A stretch of DNA of 36,251 nucleotides from Streptomyces tricolor. GTDB taxonomy: Bacteria > Actinomycetota > Actinomycetes > Streptomycetales > Streptomycetaceae. Under the pieces are notes generated by a model. The model did not search any database and was not told where the DNA came from. It saw nothing but the letters and a program-made list of their open reading frames with translations. Shown here in pieces: positions 22,848 to 31,268 of the stretch; position 1 is the stretch's first letter; the number at the start of each line of letters is the position of its first letter. Location of the stretch: the NCBI RefSeq assembly GCF_002155905.1, contig NZ_MUMF01000162.1:1-36251 (forward strand), given 5' to 3'. The position numbers were made by a program, and so were the translations under genes.

Positions 22848-24107
22848 GTGGGGTCAGGACAGTCATCGGGTCCGTCGCTCTCGGCCGGCGGTGCCCTCGA
22901 GGATCTGATGCGCGAGCGGCTCGGCCGGGAGTGCGTGTATGTCCCGTCGTGTCGACTGGGTGTGTACCTGGCACTACGTCGCTGGTGCCCTCCCGGGGGA
23001 AGCGTGCTGATGTCGCCGGTCAACGACGACGTGATGCTGTTCGTCGTGCTGGCGGCGGGGCTGCGTCCCGTTATGGCGCCGGTGTCCCCTCGGGACGGCA
23101 ACATCGACATCCGCGCGGTACCGGCATCGACCTGGCGCAGCGTGGATGCCGTTCTGACGACCAACCTGTACGGGATGCCGGACGACGCGGCCGAGTTGCG
23201 CAGGCGGTGCGACCGCATGGGCATTCCTCTCCTGGAGGACGCGGCACACGCGATCGGTACGGCGCTGGGCGACCGCCCGATCGGCACCTTCGGAACCGCT
23301 GCGGCCTTCAGCCTGGGCAAGCACGCGGGGGCGACCGGCGGCGGATTCCTGGCTCCGGAGGATCCGGGCGACCGCAAGGCGCTTGAACACCTGCGTGATG
23401 AGCTGCTGACGCCGCGACAACTGCACCAGGACCTGGCAAACGCCCTGCGCCCCATCGCGCGCGCCGCGGTACAGCGGCTTCATCTGGTCCGGCCCGTGTG
23501 GGAGACCATGCGCGCCCTGGGGCTGCTGGAGCGCGAACACTTCCGTATGGAGCTGCACGAACGCCTTCTGCGGGTGACGACGGGCCACAGTCCGGACCTT
23601 GGGGCCTTCGACCGCTGGGTGCGAGTCGATCTGCACGGATACCGCAGGGACCATGGACGCGTACTGCAGCGCGCGCTGCGGCGGCGGATGAGCGGCCTGG
23701 ACGCGGACCTGTCCCGGCGCCGTGAGGGGACGAGGCTGCTGGGCGGCACGGTATGGGCCGCCGCGGGTGTGCGTGGCGCGGTCGCGGAGGGGGTTGAGGA
23801 CCGCCATGTGCCGCCGCTGTTCCGCGTACCCCTGATGGTGCGCGATCGGGACACGCTGGTAGCCCGTCTGGAGCGGCGCGGTGTGGTGACCGGGTATGTG
23901 TACGACCCGCCCCTGGACGACTTCGCCGGACCGGAGTTCGTGGAGCCGTCGCCGGCGCCTGAAGCGGCCCGCTGGTTCGCGGCGCACGCGCTGCCGGTGG
24001 ACCCCCTCCAGGCGCGGAGGATGATGCGGTTGCTGCAACGGGAGGATCCGCAACCGGCGGAACCGGTGTCCGGCTCAACCCTCCGGGATCAGGCGCCGGG
24101 GCTGTGA
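22848..24107 (+). CDS. DegT/DnrJ/EryC1/StrS-type PLP-dependent enzyme
   Basis: The 419-residue protein has the fold of sugar aminotransferases: LYGMPDDAAELRRRCDRMGI, LLEDAAHAIG with the PLP-contacting D131, and a likely Schiff-base lysine K158 in AAAFSLGKHAGATGGGFLAP. The active-site loop is shorter than in typical StrS enzymes, where the lysine comes two residues later after S-F-H/Y. The C-terminal domain (DRDTLVARLERRGVVTGYVY) fits the small domain. No nucleotide-sugar genes are nearby, so the substrate is unclear. The GTG has a G-rich ribosome-binding site (GGGGGG) 5-10 nt upstream. Palindrome site E lies upstream, tying it to the lipoprotein/thiol set. Confidence 0.8.
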   Translation: MGSGQSSGPSLSAGGALEDLMRERLGRECVYVPSCRLGVYLALRRWCPPGGSVLMSPVNDDVMLFVVLAAGLRPVMAPVSPRDGNIDIRAVPASTWRSVDAVLTTNLYGMPDDAAELRRRCDRMGIPLLEDAAHAIGTALGDRPIGTFGTAAAFSLGKHAGATGGGFLAPEDPGDRKALEHLRDELLTPRQLHQDLANALRPIARAAVQRLHLVRPVWETMRALGLLEREHFRMELHERLLRVTTGHSPDLGAFDRWVRVDLHGYRRDHGRVLQRALRRRMSGLDADLSRRREGTRLLGGTVWAAAGVRGAVAEGVEDRHVPPLFRVPLMVRDRDTLVARLERRGVVTGYVYDPPLDDFAGPEFVEPSPAPEAARWFAAHALPVDPLQARRMMRLLQREDPQPAEPVSGSTLRDQAPGL

Positions 24108-24182
24108 CCCCGGGTTCGGGCCTCGCCAGCGTCGTCCTTCCCGCGCTGCTTCTCGGCGACGGCCGTTTCGTTTGGATCACTC

Positions 24183-24410
24183 ATGCTGAGCGGGTTCGTC
24201 GTTGATGATGTCCATGTGGCTCACCGCATCAGCATTCTGATCTCGGTCTTCGGGGTCCTCGTCAGCATGGCGCTTCTCATGCTTGCCATTCGTGAGTACA
24301 GAACCGGGGCATCGGCTGTCTGGATCGGAGCCGGAGCTGCGATCTTCCTGAGCGCGCTCTACGCGCTTGTGCAGGATGTGCGGCGCTCTCGCACGGGTCC
24401 TTCGGCCTGA
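24183..24410 (+). CDS. Small two-TM membrane protein
   Basis: The 75-residue protein has two hydrophobic helices, about 15-36 (RISILISVFGVLVSMALLML) and 46-63 (VWIGAGAAIFLSALYALV), with a short basic loop (REYRTGASA) and basic tail (DVRRSRTGPSA). It starts at the ATG at 24183; the ribosome-binding site is weak (GGATC). It is 75 nt after the DegT-type gene on the same strand and converges on ccdA. No family recognised. Confidence 0.55.
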   Translation: MLSGFVVDDVHVAHRISILISVFGVLVSMALLMLAIREYRTGASAVWIGAGAAIFLSALYALVQDVRRSRTGPSA

Positions 24411-24524
24411 AGGGCCTCAAGCGAAACTGCCTGGTGCGAGCCAATGGACGAGAGTCGCCCGTGCCGGTCGGCTCGGCGGTTTCTCCGGGTGGGGGACCGG
24501 CCTGCCCCTCGCGCGACGGGCCCA

Positions 24525-25298
24525 TTACAGCGGGAGCTGGAAGCCGGTGATGAGGGTCTGAAGCTCGGCGATCAGCTGCCCCCACCAGCCGGTCACCTGC
24601 ATGATCCCCACTGCCACCAGCAGGACTCCGCCGCCTCGCATCACCGTCCGTGCGTGCCGCCGTGCCCAGGCGAAGCGCCGCATCGCGCCATCGAACGATG
24701 CCGCCGCGAGCAGAAAGGGGATGCCGAGGCCGAGGCTGTACGTGAACGACAGGACGGCCCCGCGCCCGGCGCTCGCACTGTCCGCCGCCAGGGACAGGAC
24801 GGCCGCGAGCGTAGGGCCGATGCACGGTGTCCAGCCGATCGCGAAGAGGGCTCCGAGCAGCGGCGCCCCCGCGAGGCCCGCGCCGGGCCGGAAGGAGGGC
24901 CGCCAGCTGAACCCGGCCAGCGGCAGCTTGTCGAGCAGCCCCGCGAAGACCAGGCCGAGCACGATGGTCAGCGAGCCCAGCACGATGCCGAGTGTGCGCT
25001 GCTGCGCCAGCAGCACGGCGCCGGCACCACCGAACAGCGCGCCGTAGCTGGTGAAGACGGCGGCGAAACCGACCACGAACAGCAGGCACCCGACCAGGAC
25101 CCGCCAGCGCGCCGCTCGCCTCGCCGCATCGGCGGCACCCGCGCCGGACATGCCGGCGACGTACGAGAGGTAGCCCGGGACCAGTGGAAGGCAGCAGGGC
25201 GAGAAGAAGGACAGGGCTCCGGCGGCGAGGGCCAGGAGGAGGGCGAGGACGAGCGGGCCCGCCAGGACCGTCTCGCCGACACCGGCGGCGAGCGTCAC
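24525..25298 (-). CDS. CcdA-type thiol-disulfide electron carrier
   Basis: CcdA carries reducing equivalents from cytoplasmic thioredoxin across the membrane to TlpA-type proteins. The 257-residue protein has six hydrophobic segments and the paired cysteines expected: C35/C36 in FFSPCCLPLVPGYL and C159 in AIGWTPCIGPTLAAV. In the usual form the first motif is P-C-V-L-P; here a second Cys (PCCLP) is present. The GTG at 25298 overlaps the TlpA-type stop in GTGA, with GGAGG 8 nt upstream. The two genes form an operon under palindrome site F. Confidence 0.9.
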   Translation of the reverse strand: MTLAAGVGETVLAGPLVLALLLALAAGALSFFSPCCLPLVPGYLSYVAGMSGAGAADAARRAARWRVLVGCLLFVVGFAAVFTSYGALFGGAGAVLLAQQRTLGIVLGSLTIVLGLVFAGLLDKLPLAGFSWRPSFRPGAGLAGAPLLGALFAIGWTPCIGPTLAAVLSLAADSASAGRGAVLSFTYSLGLGIPFLLAAASFDGAMRRFAWARRHARTVMRGGGVLLVAVGIMQVTGWWGQLIAELQTLITGFQLPL

Positions 25299-25993
25299 TT
25301 GGCAGTACCTCCGCCGTTCTTCTCCGCCTTCTGCGCTTCCTCCGCGGCGAGATCCTTCACCAGCTCGCGCAGCGTCGCATAGGTGATCGCGCCGATCACG
25401 CGGGCGGCGATACGCCCGTCGCGGTCGATCAACACAGTGCTGGGGACCGCCGCGAGCGGGATGCGGCCGTTGAAGCGCAGGAGCAGCTTTCCGTCGGGGT
25501 CGCGGAAGCTGGGGTACGTGATGCCGTAGTTCCGCTCGAAGGCCCGCGCCGCCGCGTCGTTGTCGCGCGTGTCGATGCCGACGAACCGCACGCCGAGGTC
25601 GTATGCCTCCTCGGACACCTTCTTCAGATCGGGCGCCTCGGCGCGGCACGGCGCGCACCAGGACCCCCACACGTTGAGCACGATCACCTTGCCGCGCAGG
25701 TCGGCCAGGTCCAGCCGGTCGCCGGTGATCGTCTTGCCGCTGAGGTCGGGGGCCATGGGGCGCTTGCCTGCCGGGTACTGGGTGAGCCCCTGCTGGCTGC
25801 CGGAGCCGGCTGCCTGCTTGGCGTCCGAGGAACCAGATGTCGTACTCGTCCCGCACGCGGCGAGCAGCAGAGCGGCCGCGATCACACCCGCAGCCTGCCG
25901 CCGCGTTCGGGGACGTGCCTCTGCCCGGCCGGCGCCCCACTCCACCCGTGACGTCATGGGAGCGGACTGCGTGTGGGGTGCCGTTGGGGCCAC
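25295..25993 (-). CDS. TlpA/ResA-type thioredoxin-like lipoprotein
   Basis: The 232-residue protein has a basic N-region (ARPRTRRQAAGVIAA) and a lipobox LLAAC with C47 as the lipidation site, so it would be processed by Lgt and Lnt. A thioredoxin domain of the TlpA/ResA type follows, with active-site W-C-A-P-C (C113, C116) in LNVWGSWCAPCRAEAPDL and the cis-proline loop LAAVPSTVLIDRDGRI. It would reduce or isomerise extracytoplasmic disulfides, for example in cytochrome c or copper-protein assembly. The GTG start has AAGGAGAG 8 nt upstream. Palindrome site F is 34 nt upstream of the start. Confidence 0.92.
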   Translation of the reverse strand: MAPTAPHTQSAPMTSRVEWGAGRAEARPRTRRQAAGVIAAALLLAACGTSTTSGSSDAKQAAGSGSQQGLTQYPAGKRPMAPDLSGKTITGDRLDLADLRGKVIVLNVWGSWCAPCRAEAPDLKKVSEEAYDLGVRFVGIDTRDNDAAARAFERNYGITYPSFRDPDGKLLLRFNGRIPLAAVPSTVLIDRDGRIAARVIGAITYATLRELVKDLAAEEAQKAEKNGGGTAK

Positions 25994-26378
25994 GGCTGTC
26001 TCTCCTTCACCAATAGCGAGAAGCTGCTAAGTAGCTTAGGTGTACTTCTCGGGCTTCCTTCAGCCGGGGGCACCGAAGGGTGGCCGGGGCTGTGATCCCA
26101 CCGCGTGTGGCGGGCGTGTTCAGGCCGACGCCTGCTCGGAGGGCGGGTGGCTTGTACGCGATGGTGGGGGCGAGGATGCCGCCGCCGTCGACGTACGGCC
26201 ATACGGAGAGCCCGCGGCGAGGACGGGTCCGCACGTCCAGTGCGGCGGAAGTAACTCAGCGGGGGTCTCCGCCATCCCCGGGAGCCCTGCCGCACTCGGT
26301 GCTGCCGCCGCTCGTATATTCGCCACAGCGGATCGCCGAGTGGCTCGATCCTGCCTGTGGAGCGAGGGGTGGGTCACG
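25994..26378. other. Divergent regulatory gap between TlpA-type and large membrane protein genes
   Basis: These 385 bases contain palindrome site F at its left end and an AT-rich patch (GTATATT, about 26314-26320) that may be part of a + strand promoter. An open + strand frame runs through, but its composition is unlike coding DNA and I ignore it. No other feature seen. Confidence 0.5.
26027..26039 (-). promoter_or_regulatory. Palindrome site F (CTAAGTAGCTTAG) before TlpA-CcdA operon
   Basis: This is the most symmetrical copy of the 13-bp motif and lies 34 nt upstream of the TlpA-type start. The arms overlap the expected -35, and CTATTG/TATTGG at 26010-26016 (- strand) is a weak -10. Geometry is like that at lgt. 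Confidence 0.7.
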
Positions 26379-28748
26379 GTGGTCGGTTATCTGGTGTTCA
26401 TGGTCTGCGCAGGTCTGGCCGTCGTACTGGCGAACGCCTTGGCGGACTGGCGGGACCGACCGCTGTGGCCCGGCCCGGGCCGCGCGGGGTCGCTGGGTAT
26501 ACGGGCCAGGCTGGCGGGCGACGGGGAGTCCTGGCCGGCCCGGCCGATCAAGGGTGACCTGTGGGTGCCGGACGGGGACGGTCCGCCGTACTTCGTCGAC
26601 GACTTGCGCGGTCCGTTCCCGGTGGCCCGTGGCGGGCGGGTGCTGGACACGGTCCCCCTCCGGGGATTCCCTCACGAAGGGTCGCTTGCCGCGCGGCAGG
26701 TGACCATCGTCTACGGGCCGCCGGACGGGGCCGCCGTGCTGCGCCTGCGCGTTCCGGAATTGGCGGTGCCGTTCCTGGCGGGCGTGCTCACCGAGCCGGC
26801 GGGTCCGGCCGCCGGATCGGCGACCAGGCCGCCGCACGAGGCGTTCCGCCTCTCCGCGCGGCGGGCGCTGAGAGTGCCCCGTCCGGCCGCGCTGGCGCTG
26901 ATGGCGGCACTGCTGCTCGGTCTCTTCGGCCTGCACACCTTCGTCCTCGGCAAGTCCGTCACCGCGGAGGTCACCGCCAAGCGCGACGGCGTCTGCTCGG
27001 TGCGCTGGCAGGACCCGTGGAGCGGCGACACGCGTACGGCGGGCGTCGACTGCTACGGCGATGAACGGGCCGGCGATCCGCTGCGGATATCCGCCCGGCC
27101 GTGGCCCGTGCGCGGCGAGGCCGCCGACCTCGAAGACTCGCCGTTCATCCTGACGCTGGGCCTGGTGGTGACCGGCACGGGCGGACTCGTCGGCACCGCG
27201 ACCGCCTCGCTCGGCGATGTCGCCCGGCTGCGGGCGCTGCGCCGGTATCTGCGCGACGGCCCGGCGAGCCGGGAGCCGTCCGCCCTTCGGAGGGCCGCCG
27301 CCATGGTCCCGTGGTGGAGCGTCGTGGCCGGGGTGCTCGGGCTGGCCGGCGCGGGGGTGCTGCTCTCCGCGTACGGCTTCGGCGCGACGGTGCGGGCCAC
27401 GGTCACGGGCACCGAGGAGTACGTCTGCGAGGTCAGCTGGCGGGATCCCTGGGACGGGACCCGGCAGAGCGCAGGGGTCGACTGCGACGACCGTGCTGTC
27501 GAGGCCGGCCAGTCCCTGGAGGTCACCGCACCAGCCGGGCCGCTGCGCGGCGAGGCATTCGACCGTGGGATCACTCCGTGGGTGCTCGGTGGCGGCACGG
27601 CGGTCTTCCTGGGCCTCGCGGCGGCGGGCATCGTGTTCCGGGTTCGTGCGGCGGGCGGGCGGTCCGATGTCCCGTCCCGATCGGGGCCGGGGACCCGGGA
27701 CGCCGACCGGGACGCTCCGGTGCCCCTGGGGAAGCCGGTCCTGGCGCTCGCTGGTGGCGACGCCCGCTCGGAGGACGTACTGGATCGTGCCCATCTAGCC
27801 GCCGTCTCCCGCTGGCTCACCTCACGCTTGAACGGCGGGGCGGCAGCCACCCGCCCGGGACCGGCCGAGCCCGACATCCGTACCACGGGGTGGTGGCGCT
27901 CGCCGCGGCTGCGGCGGCTGGCGCTGGCGTCCGGGGTCTCCTGGGGCGGTCTCTTCGTCCTCGCTGCCACGGCGGGTCTCTCGGGCTGGTGGTGGGCGAC
28001 GGCGTTGCAGCTGTGGGGTTCCGAGACGGCGACCGCGCGGGCCACCGTGACCATTCGCTACGACGACGGCTTCCCGCTCTCCCCGTGGCTCGTGCCCAGT
28101 GACGCCGAGGTCACCTTCCGTACGGCCGACGGCCGTAAGGTCACCACGGACCTCTTCTACGGGGACGAACCCGCCGCAGGCGAAGGTGATTGGCTCACCG
28201 TCGAGTACGCCGTGGAGTCTCCGTCCGCCGCCCGCCTCCCCGGCGATTCGGGCCTCGATCGCGGGCTGTGGATCAGTGGTGGGGTCGCGGCGGCCGCGCT
28301 GATCCGCATGGGGTGGTGCGGTGTGTCCGGCTCGCGGGTCATGCGCCGCGTGCTGGCGGCCGCCCGCGGCGCCGAGACCAGGACGGCCGACTATCTGCTG
28401 CTGCCCGACACCGAGGACCCGGCCAAGGCGCCGCCGCAGCTGGTGTTCTTCGCCGAGGGCGAGAACCGCCCCTTCGCCCTGCTGGAAGCCGTGCCGGGCA
28501 CGCTCCGCTCTCGCCTGGTCGACTGGCTGCCCCGGGAGGGCACGGCCGAACTTCGTTCCGTGCCGGGGGATTTCGAAACGGTCGCGCCGTGGGTCGACGG
28601 GCGCCCGGTCTGGCCGCTCAGTCCGCTCTTCGATCTCTCGGATCCGGAGGAGGAGCGGGACTTCCGGGAGTACGTGGAGGATCTGGCGCCGCCGTGGATC
28701 GCGCTGCCCGGGCCGCAGGAGCTACGTGAGGGCGAGGGCGCCGCATGA
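26379..28748 (+). CDS. Large membrane protein with three DUF3592-like repeats
   Basis: The 789-residue protein begins with a transmembrane helix (YLVFMVCAGLAVVLANALAD), followed by a soluble region and several helix pairs. Between pairs lie extracytoplasmic beta domains at about 190-245, 335-390 and 550-610. The first two share V-C-x-V-x-W-x-D-P-W ... A-G-V-D-C and so have one conserved Cys pair each; the third lacks it. They look like DUF3592 modules. A C-terminal cytoplasmic domain of about 140 residues follows. The GTG at 26379 has GAGGGG 9 nt upstream; earlier in-frame sequence has poor codon bias. Function unknown, but paired Cys in exported domains suit a thiol-redox island. Confidence 0.7.
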   Translation: MVGYLVFMVCAGLAVVLANALADWRDRPLWPGPGRAGSLGIRARLAGDGESWPARPIKGDLWVPDGDGPPYFVDDLRGPFPVARGGRVLDTVPLRGFPHEGSLAARQVTIVYGPPDGAAVLRLRVPELAVPFLAGVLTEPAGPAAGSATRPPHEAFRLSARRALRVPRPAALALMAALLLGLFGLHTFVLGKSVTAEVTAKRDGVCSVRWQDPWSGDTRTAGVDCYGDERAGDPLRISARPWPVRGEAADLEDSPFILTLGLVVTGTGGLVGTATASLGDVARLRALRRYLRDGPASREPSALRRAAAMVPWWSVVAGVLGLAGAGVLLSAYGFGATVRATVTGTEEYVCEVSWRDPWDGTRQSAGVDCDDRAVEAGQSLEVTAPAGPLRGEAFDRGITPWVLGGGTAVFLGLAAAGIVFRVRAAGGRSDVPSRSGPGTRDADRDAPVPLGKPVLALAGGDARSEDVLDRAHLAAVSRWLTSRLNGGAAATRPGPAEPDIRTTGWWRSPRLRRLALASGVSWGGLFVLAATAGLSGWWWATALQLWGSETATARATVTIRYDDGFPLSPWLVPSDAEVTFRTADGRKVTTDLFYGDEPAAGEGDWLTVEYAVESPSAARLPGDSGLDRGLWISGGVAAAALIRMGWCGVSGSRVMRRVLAAARGAETRTADYLLLPDTEDPAKAPPQLVFFAEGENRPFALLEAVPGTLRSRLVDWLPREGTAELRSVPGDFETVAPWVDGRPVWPLSPLFDLSDPEEERDFREYVEDLAPPWIALPGPQELREGEGAA

Positions 28749-28824
28749 CGGTGAGCGGCCCTCTGACGGCAAGGGGGCCCTGCGCTCCGAGCCCGCTCCC
28801 CAATCGGCCAGGACGCCGTCATGT

Positions 28825-28843
28825 TACCCCCTAGGGGTATGCT
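28825..28843 (+). promoter_or_regulatory. CsoR operator with embedded -10
   Basis: TACCCCCTAGGGGTA at 28825-28839 is identical to the core of the copZ operator at 34907-34921. TATGCT at 28838-28843 can serve as a -10, and an ATG follows 7 nt later at 28851. This looks like a functional copper-responsive promoter firing to the right, but no convincing gene follows it. Confidence 0.7.
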
Positions 28844-28850
28844 CTCCTTT

Positions 28851-29009
28851 ATGCGTATCGGAGAGCTTTCGCTGACTCCCTCGAGTCGCCCCTGCCGATC
28901 GGTGTGCGGTGTGGGGTCGGTCGAAATCGTCCTGCTCAAGAGGATGTTGGGCCTGTGCCTGAGGCTGCGCCTCGTCGTGTCCGGTGACTGTTCCAGGGCT
29001 ACTGGCTGA
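28851..29009 (+). CDS. Possible short ORF behind CsoR operator (MerR-like start)
   Basis: The ATG at 28851 lies 7 nt after a -10-like TATGCT, so a leaderless 52-codon message is conceivable. The first residues MRIGELS are the usual start of MerR-family regulators, but the rest (RPCRSVCGVGSVEIVLLKRM, then LGLCLRLRLVVSGDC) does not continue as MerR. It could be a truncated MerR remnant or a small Cys-rich peptide (four Cys). Only seven residues support the MerR reading, so this is speculative. Confidence 0.25.
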   Translation: MRIGELSLTPSSRPCRSVCGVGSVEIVLLKRMLGLCLRLRLVVSGDCSRATG

Positions 29010-29150
29010 CGTGCGGGGCCGAAAGCTCTCCCGTTGTCGACCTGGCGAGGGGACCGGACCGACCCCGTGGACCTTGCATGAGGTGCGCGCCGGGCGGGGC
29101 CCCGCCTCTGGCTCTGATGCCGTGTGGGACCCCGCCGCGCTCAGATCACC

Positions 29151-31010
29151 TCAGTGTCCCGTGTACTGGAAGATGTAGAGCCCGAAGTCTCGGTCGGATG
29201 CCGCGACGTACTCCTTCCCGAAGGAGTTGAAGGTCTCGACGCCCCAGAAGTTGTTGCCGCCTTCGTCTATGAAGCGGCCGACTTCCACGAGCTTGTCGTT
29301 CTTGATCTTCGTGACCCGGAATCCGCCGGCGTAGTAGGAGAAGTAAGCCAGGTCGGGCCGGACGCCCGAGGTCGCCACCTCGTGGACGCTCAGGTCACCG
29401 AAGCCGGAGGCGTACGCGGGGTCCTGGCCCTCCGGGATGGCATAGGTGTCCAGCTCGGTCATCTTCCCGCCCTTGTTGCGGTAGAGGTGGACATAGCCCC
29501 AGCCGTCGAAGTACGACGAGAAGGTGAGCCTGTCGCCCTTCGTGCCGATGTCCACCGGCAGGGTGGCGGGACCGGTGCCGGCGAGGCAGTCGTCGTTGCT
29601 GTACGGCTGGTCGAAGACGGCGAAGCCCTGCCCGCGCGGTGCGACGCCGAAGGTCGGGAGGGTGCCCTCGACGGTCATGCCGCTCTGCGTGTCGCAGGCG
29701 TCCGAGCCCGGGCGGTTGAAGACGAGGATGGCGTCGTAGCCGCCCGCCGCCTCGACGTTGGCGACCTTTTCAGTGAAGGTGCACACGCCTCGCTCCACAA
29801 CGGCGATGTCCACCGCGGCCGGGTCGCCCGCGGGGACGGCAGGGCTGTCGTTGCAACCGAGGCCGACGTACACCGTGTCGCCGGTGATGCTCTTGCCCGT
29901 CTCCAGCGGGATGCCCTGGCCGGCCGTGATGGCTGTGCCGTCGTCCAGGTTGCGTGCCGACAGCGCGTACGGGCCGAAGTCCTCGTCGGCGCCGATCACA
30001 TACCGGTTGCCGAGAGTGAACTCCGCCTGGTGGCCATTGCCTTCCGGTGCCACGTCACGCCCAGCCGCGGTGCCCTCGGGATCGGGGTTGGTGAAGTCCG
30101 TGTCGCCGATGTACTTGAGGTTCTTGGGGTCGGTCGCGTCGAGCGCCACGTAACCCGCGTCCCAGTAGGAGGCCAGCAGGACCTGTCGGCCGCGGATGTT
30201 CTTGACGACCATGTCGTGCAGGAAGACCTCGGTGAGGTTGTCCGGGGCGGCCTGGAGGATCTGCGGGAAGGTTTCGTCGAGGTCGTACTCGGCTATGAGC
30301 TGCGGCTTGGTCGGGTCGGTGATGTCCATGATGTCGACGTCGGTGCCCTCTTCGTTGTCGACGATCACGGCGTACGCCTTGCGGCCCGCGTCCCAAGCGA
30401 ACACGCTGTGGATCTGGCGGGCGGTCTCCGTCGTCTCGCCCTCGAGGGTGAAGTCGCCGACGCCCTCGGCGAGCGTCTTCGGCTTGGTGGGGTCTGTGAC
30501 GTCGTAGATGTTCATGCCGCCGGAGCCGGTCTCGCCGCAGATCTCGTTGTTGCTGACGAGTACGTCGCCGTTGAAGGACGGCGTGGACAGGTGCACCGTC
30601 TGGATGCCCTCGCCGGGAGCGCTGCCGGCCGGGGCGGGGATGAAGCCGACCTCCTTGGGCTTGCTGGGCTTGCGGATGTCGACCACGTACACGCCGGTGT
30701 TGTCGCAGCCGACGCCGCCCCAGGAGGCGAGGTAGGCGTAGCCCTTGTAGACGCCGACGTCGGCGATCTTTCCCTCGACGACGTTGCTCAGCTTGAGTTT
30801 GCTGACCAGGCGGACGTTCTTCTGGGTGGCCGGCAGGTGTCCTTCGCTGCCGCCGTGCTGGTCGTGGCCGTGTGTGGCCGCAGCGTTGTCGATGGCGCCG
30901 TCGGTCGCTGAAACGCCGTCATGTGCCTGTGAGGAACCGGCGAGAGCTGTCGTGGCGAAGAGTGCCGCCGCGAGCACGCCCACGCCGGTCCGTCTGTGGG
31001 CCTTGCGCAT
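29151..31010 (-). CDS. Secreted LVIVD-repeat protein with PA domain
   Basis: The 619-residue protein has a signal peptide (MRKAHRRTGVGVLAAALFAT, cleavage after about 29) and no lipobox. A short His-rich stretch (GHDQHGGSEGH) follows. The body is a beta-propeller of LVIVD repeats (VYVVDIRKPSKPKEVGFI, MNIYDVTDPTKPKTL, VDIMDITDPTKPQLI, YVALDATDPKNLKYI), with a protease-associated domain inserted (GVCTFTEKVANVEAAGGYDA). It is a likely extracellular surface protein, with no catalytic motif seen. GGGAGG lies 6 nt before the ATG. It diverges from csoR (31266), and a degenerate CTAAGTA half-site lies near 31093, so metal control is possible. Confidence 0.8.
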   Translation of the reverse strand: MRKAHRRTGVGVLAAALFATTALAGSSQAHDGVSATDGAIDNAAATHGHDQHGGSEGHLPATQKNVRLVSKLKLSNVVEGKIADVGVYKGYAYLASWGGVGCDNTGVYVVDIRKPSKPKEVGFIPAPAGSAPGEGIQTVHLSTPSFNGDVLVSNNEICGETGSGGMNIYDVTDPTKPKTLAEGVGDFTLEGETTETARQIHSVFAWDAGRKAYAVIVDNEEGTDVDIMDITDPTKPQLIAEYDLDETFPQILQAAPDNLTEVFLHDMVVKNIRGRQVLLASYWDAGYVALDATDPKNLKYIGDTDFTNPDPEGTAAGRDVAPEGNGHQAEFTLGNRYVIGADEDFGPYALSARNLDDGTAITAGQGIPLETGKSITGDTVYVGLGCNDSPAVPAGDPAAVDIAVVERGVCTFTEKVANVEAAGGYDAILVFNRPGSDACDTQSGMTVEGTLPTFGVAPRGQGFAVFDQPYSNDDCLAGTGPATLPVDIGTKGDRLTFSSYFDGWGYVHLYRNKGGKMTELDTYAIPEGQDPAYASGFGDLSVHEVATSGVRPDLAYFSYYAGGFRVTKIKNDKLVEVGRFIDEGGNNFWGVETFNSFGKEYVAASDRDFGLYIFQYTGH

Positions 31011-31248
31011 GCTTGACCTCCCACTCGTGCGGCCGGGGTTACCGGCCCATAACGAGGTGATGCCGGTCACCAACTGACCGGCATCCGGAAGGTACTTAGT
31101 GCAAAGCTCTACCGAAAGGTCTTTTACGAGATCGTATTTTGCCGGGACTTGGCGGAGGCACCCGCGGTCACGGCGTAGCTGCCGATGGGTGACCGGGCCC
31201 TGGGCCTGCGGCGCGGAGGTGCGTCCACTTCCCTTCGGTACCGCGACG

Positions 31249-31268
31249 TAATACCCTTGGGGGGTATG
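31249..31268 (+). promoter_or_regulatory. CsoR autoregulatory operator overlapping the csoR start
   Basis: ATACCCTTGGGGGGTAT at 31251-31267 is a CsoR-type dyad whose last bases include the ATG of csoR at 31266. TAATAC at 31249-31254 can serve as the -10, so the message would be leaderless or nearly so. Bound CsoR would block both transcription start and translation start. Confidence 0.7.

Larger units (their letters stand above)
28749..29150. other. Intergenic region with CsoR operator
   Basis: This 402-base gap holds a CsoR operator (28825-28839), a possible short ORF directly behind it, and little else. The right half (29010-29150) shows no coding signal and contains the presumed end of the convergent LVIVD gene's transcript. 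GC-rich stretches near 28770-28800 might form weak stems. Confidence 0.5.

Noticed and set aside
26040-26378. Upstream extension of the large membrane protein
   Set aside because: Poor codon bias and it would include palindrome site F region; the GTG at 26379 starts directly at the first membrane helix.
31087-31099. Eighth copy of the CTAA-N5-TTAG palindrome before the LVIVD gene
   Set aside because: Only the TTAG half is present (other half GGAA); counted as a degenerate half-site, not a full site.
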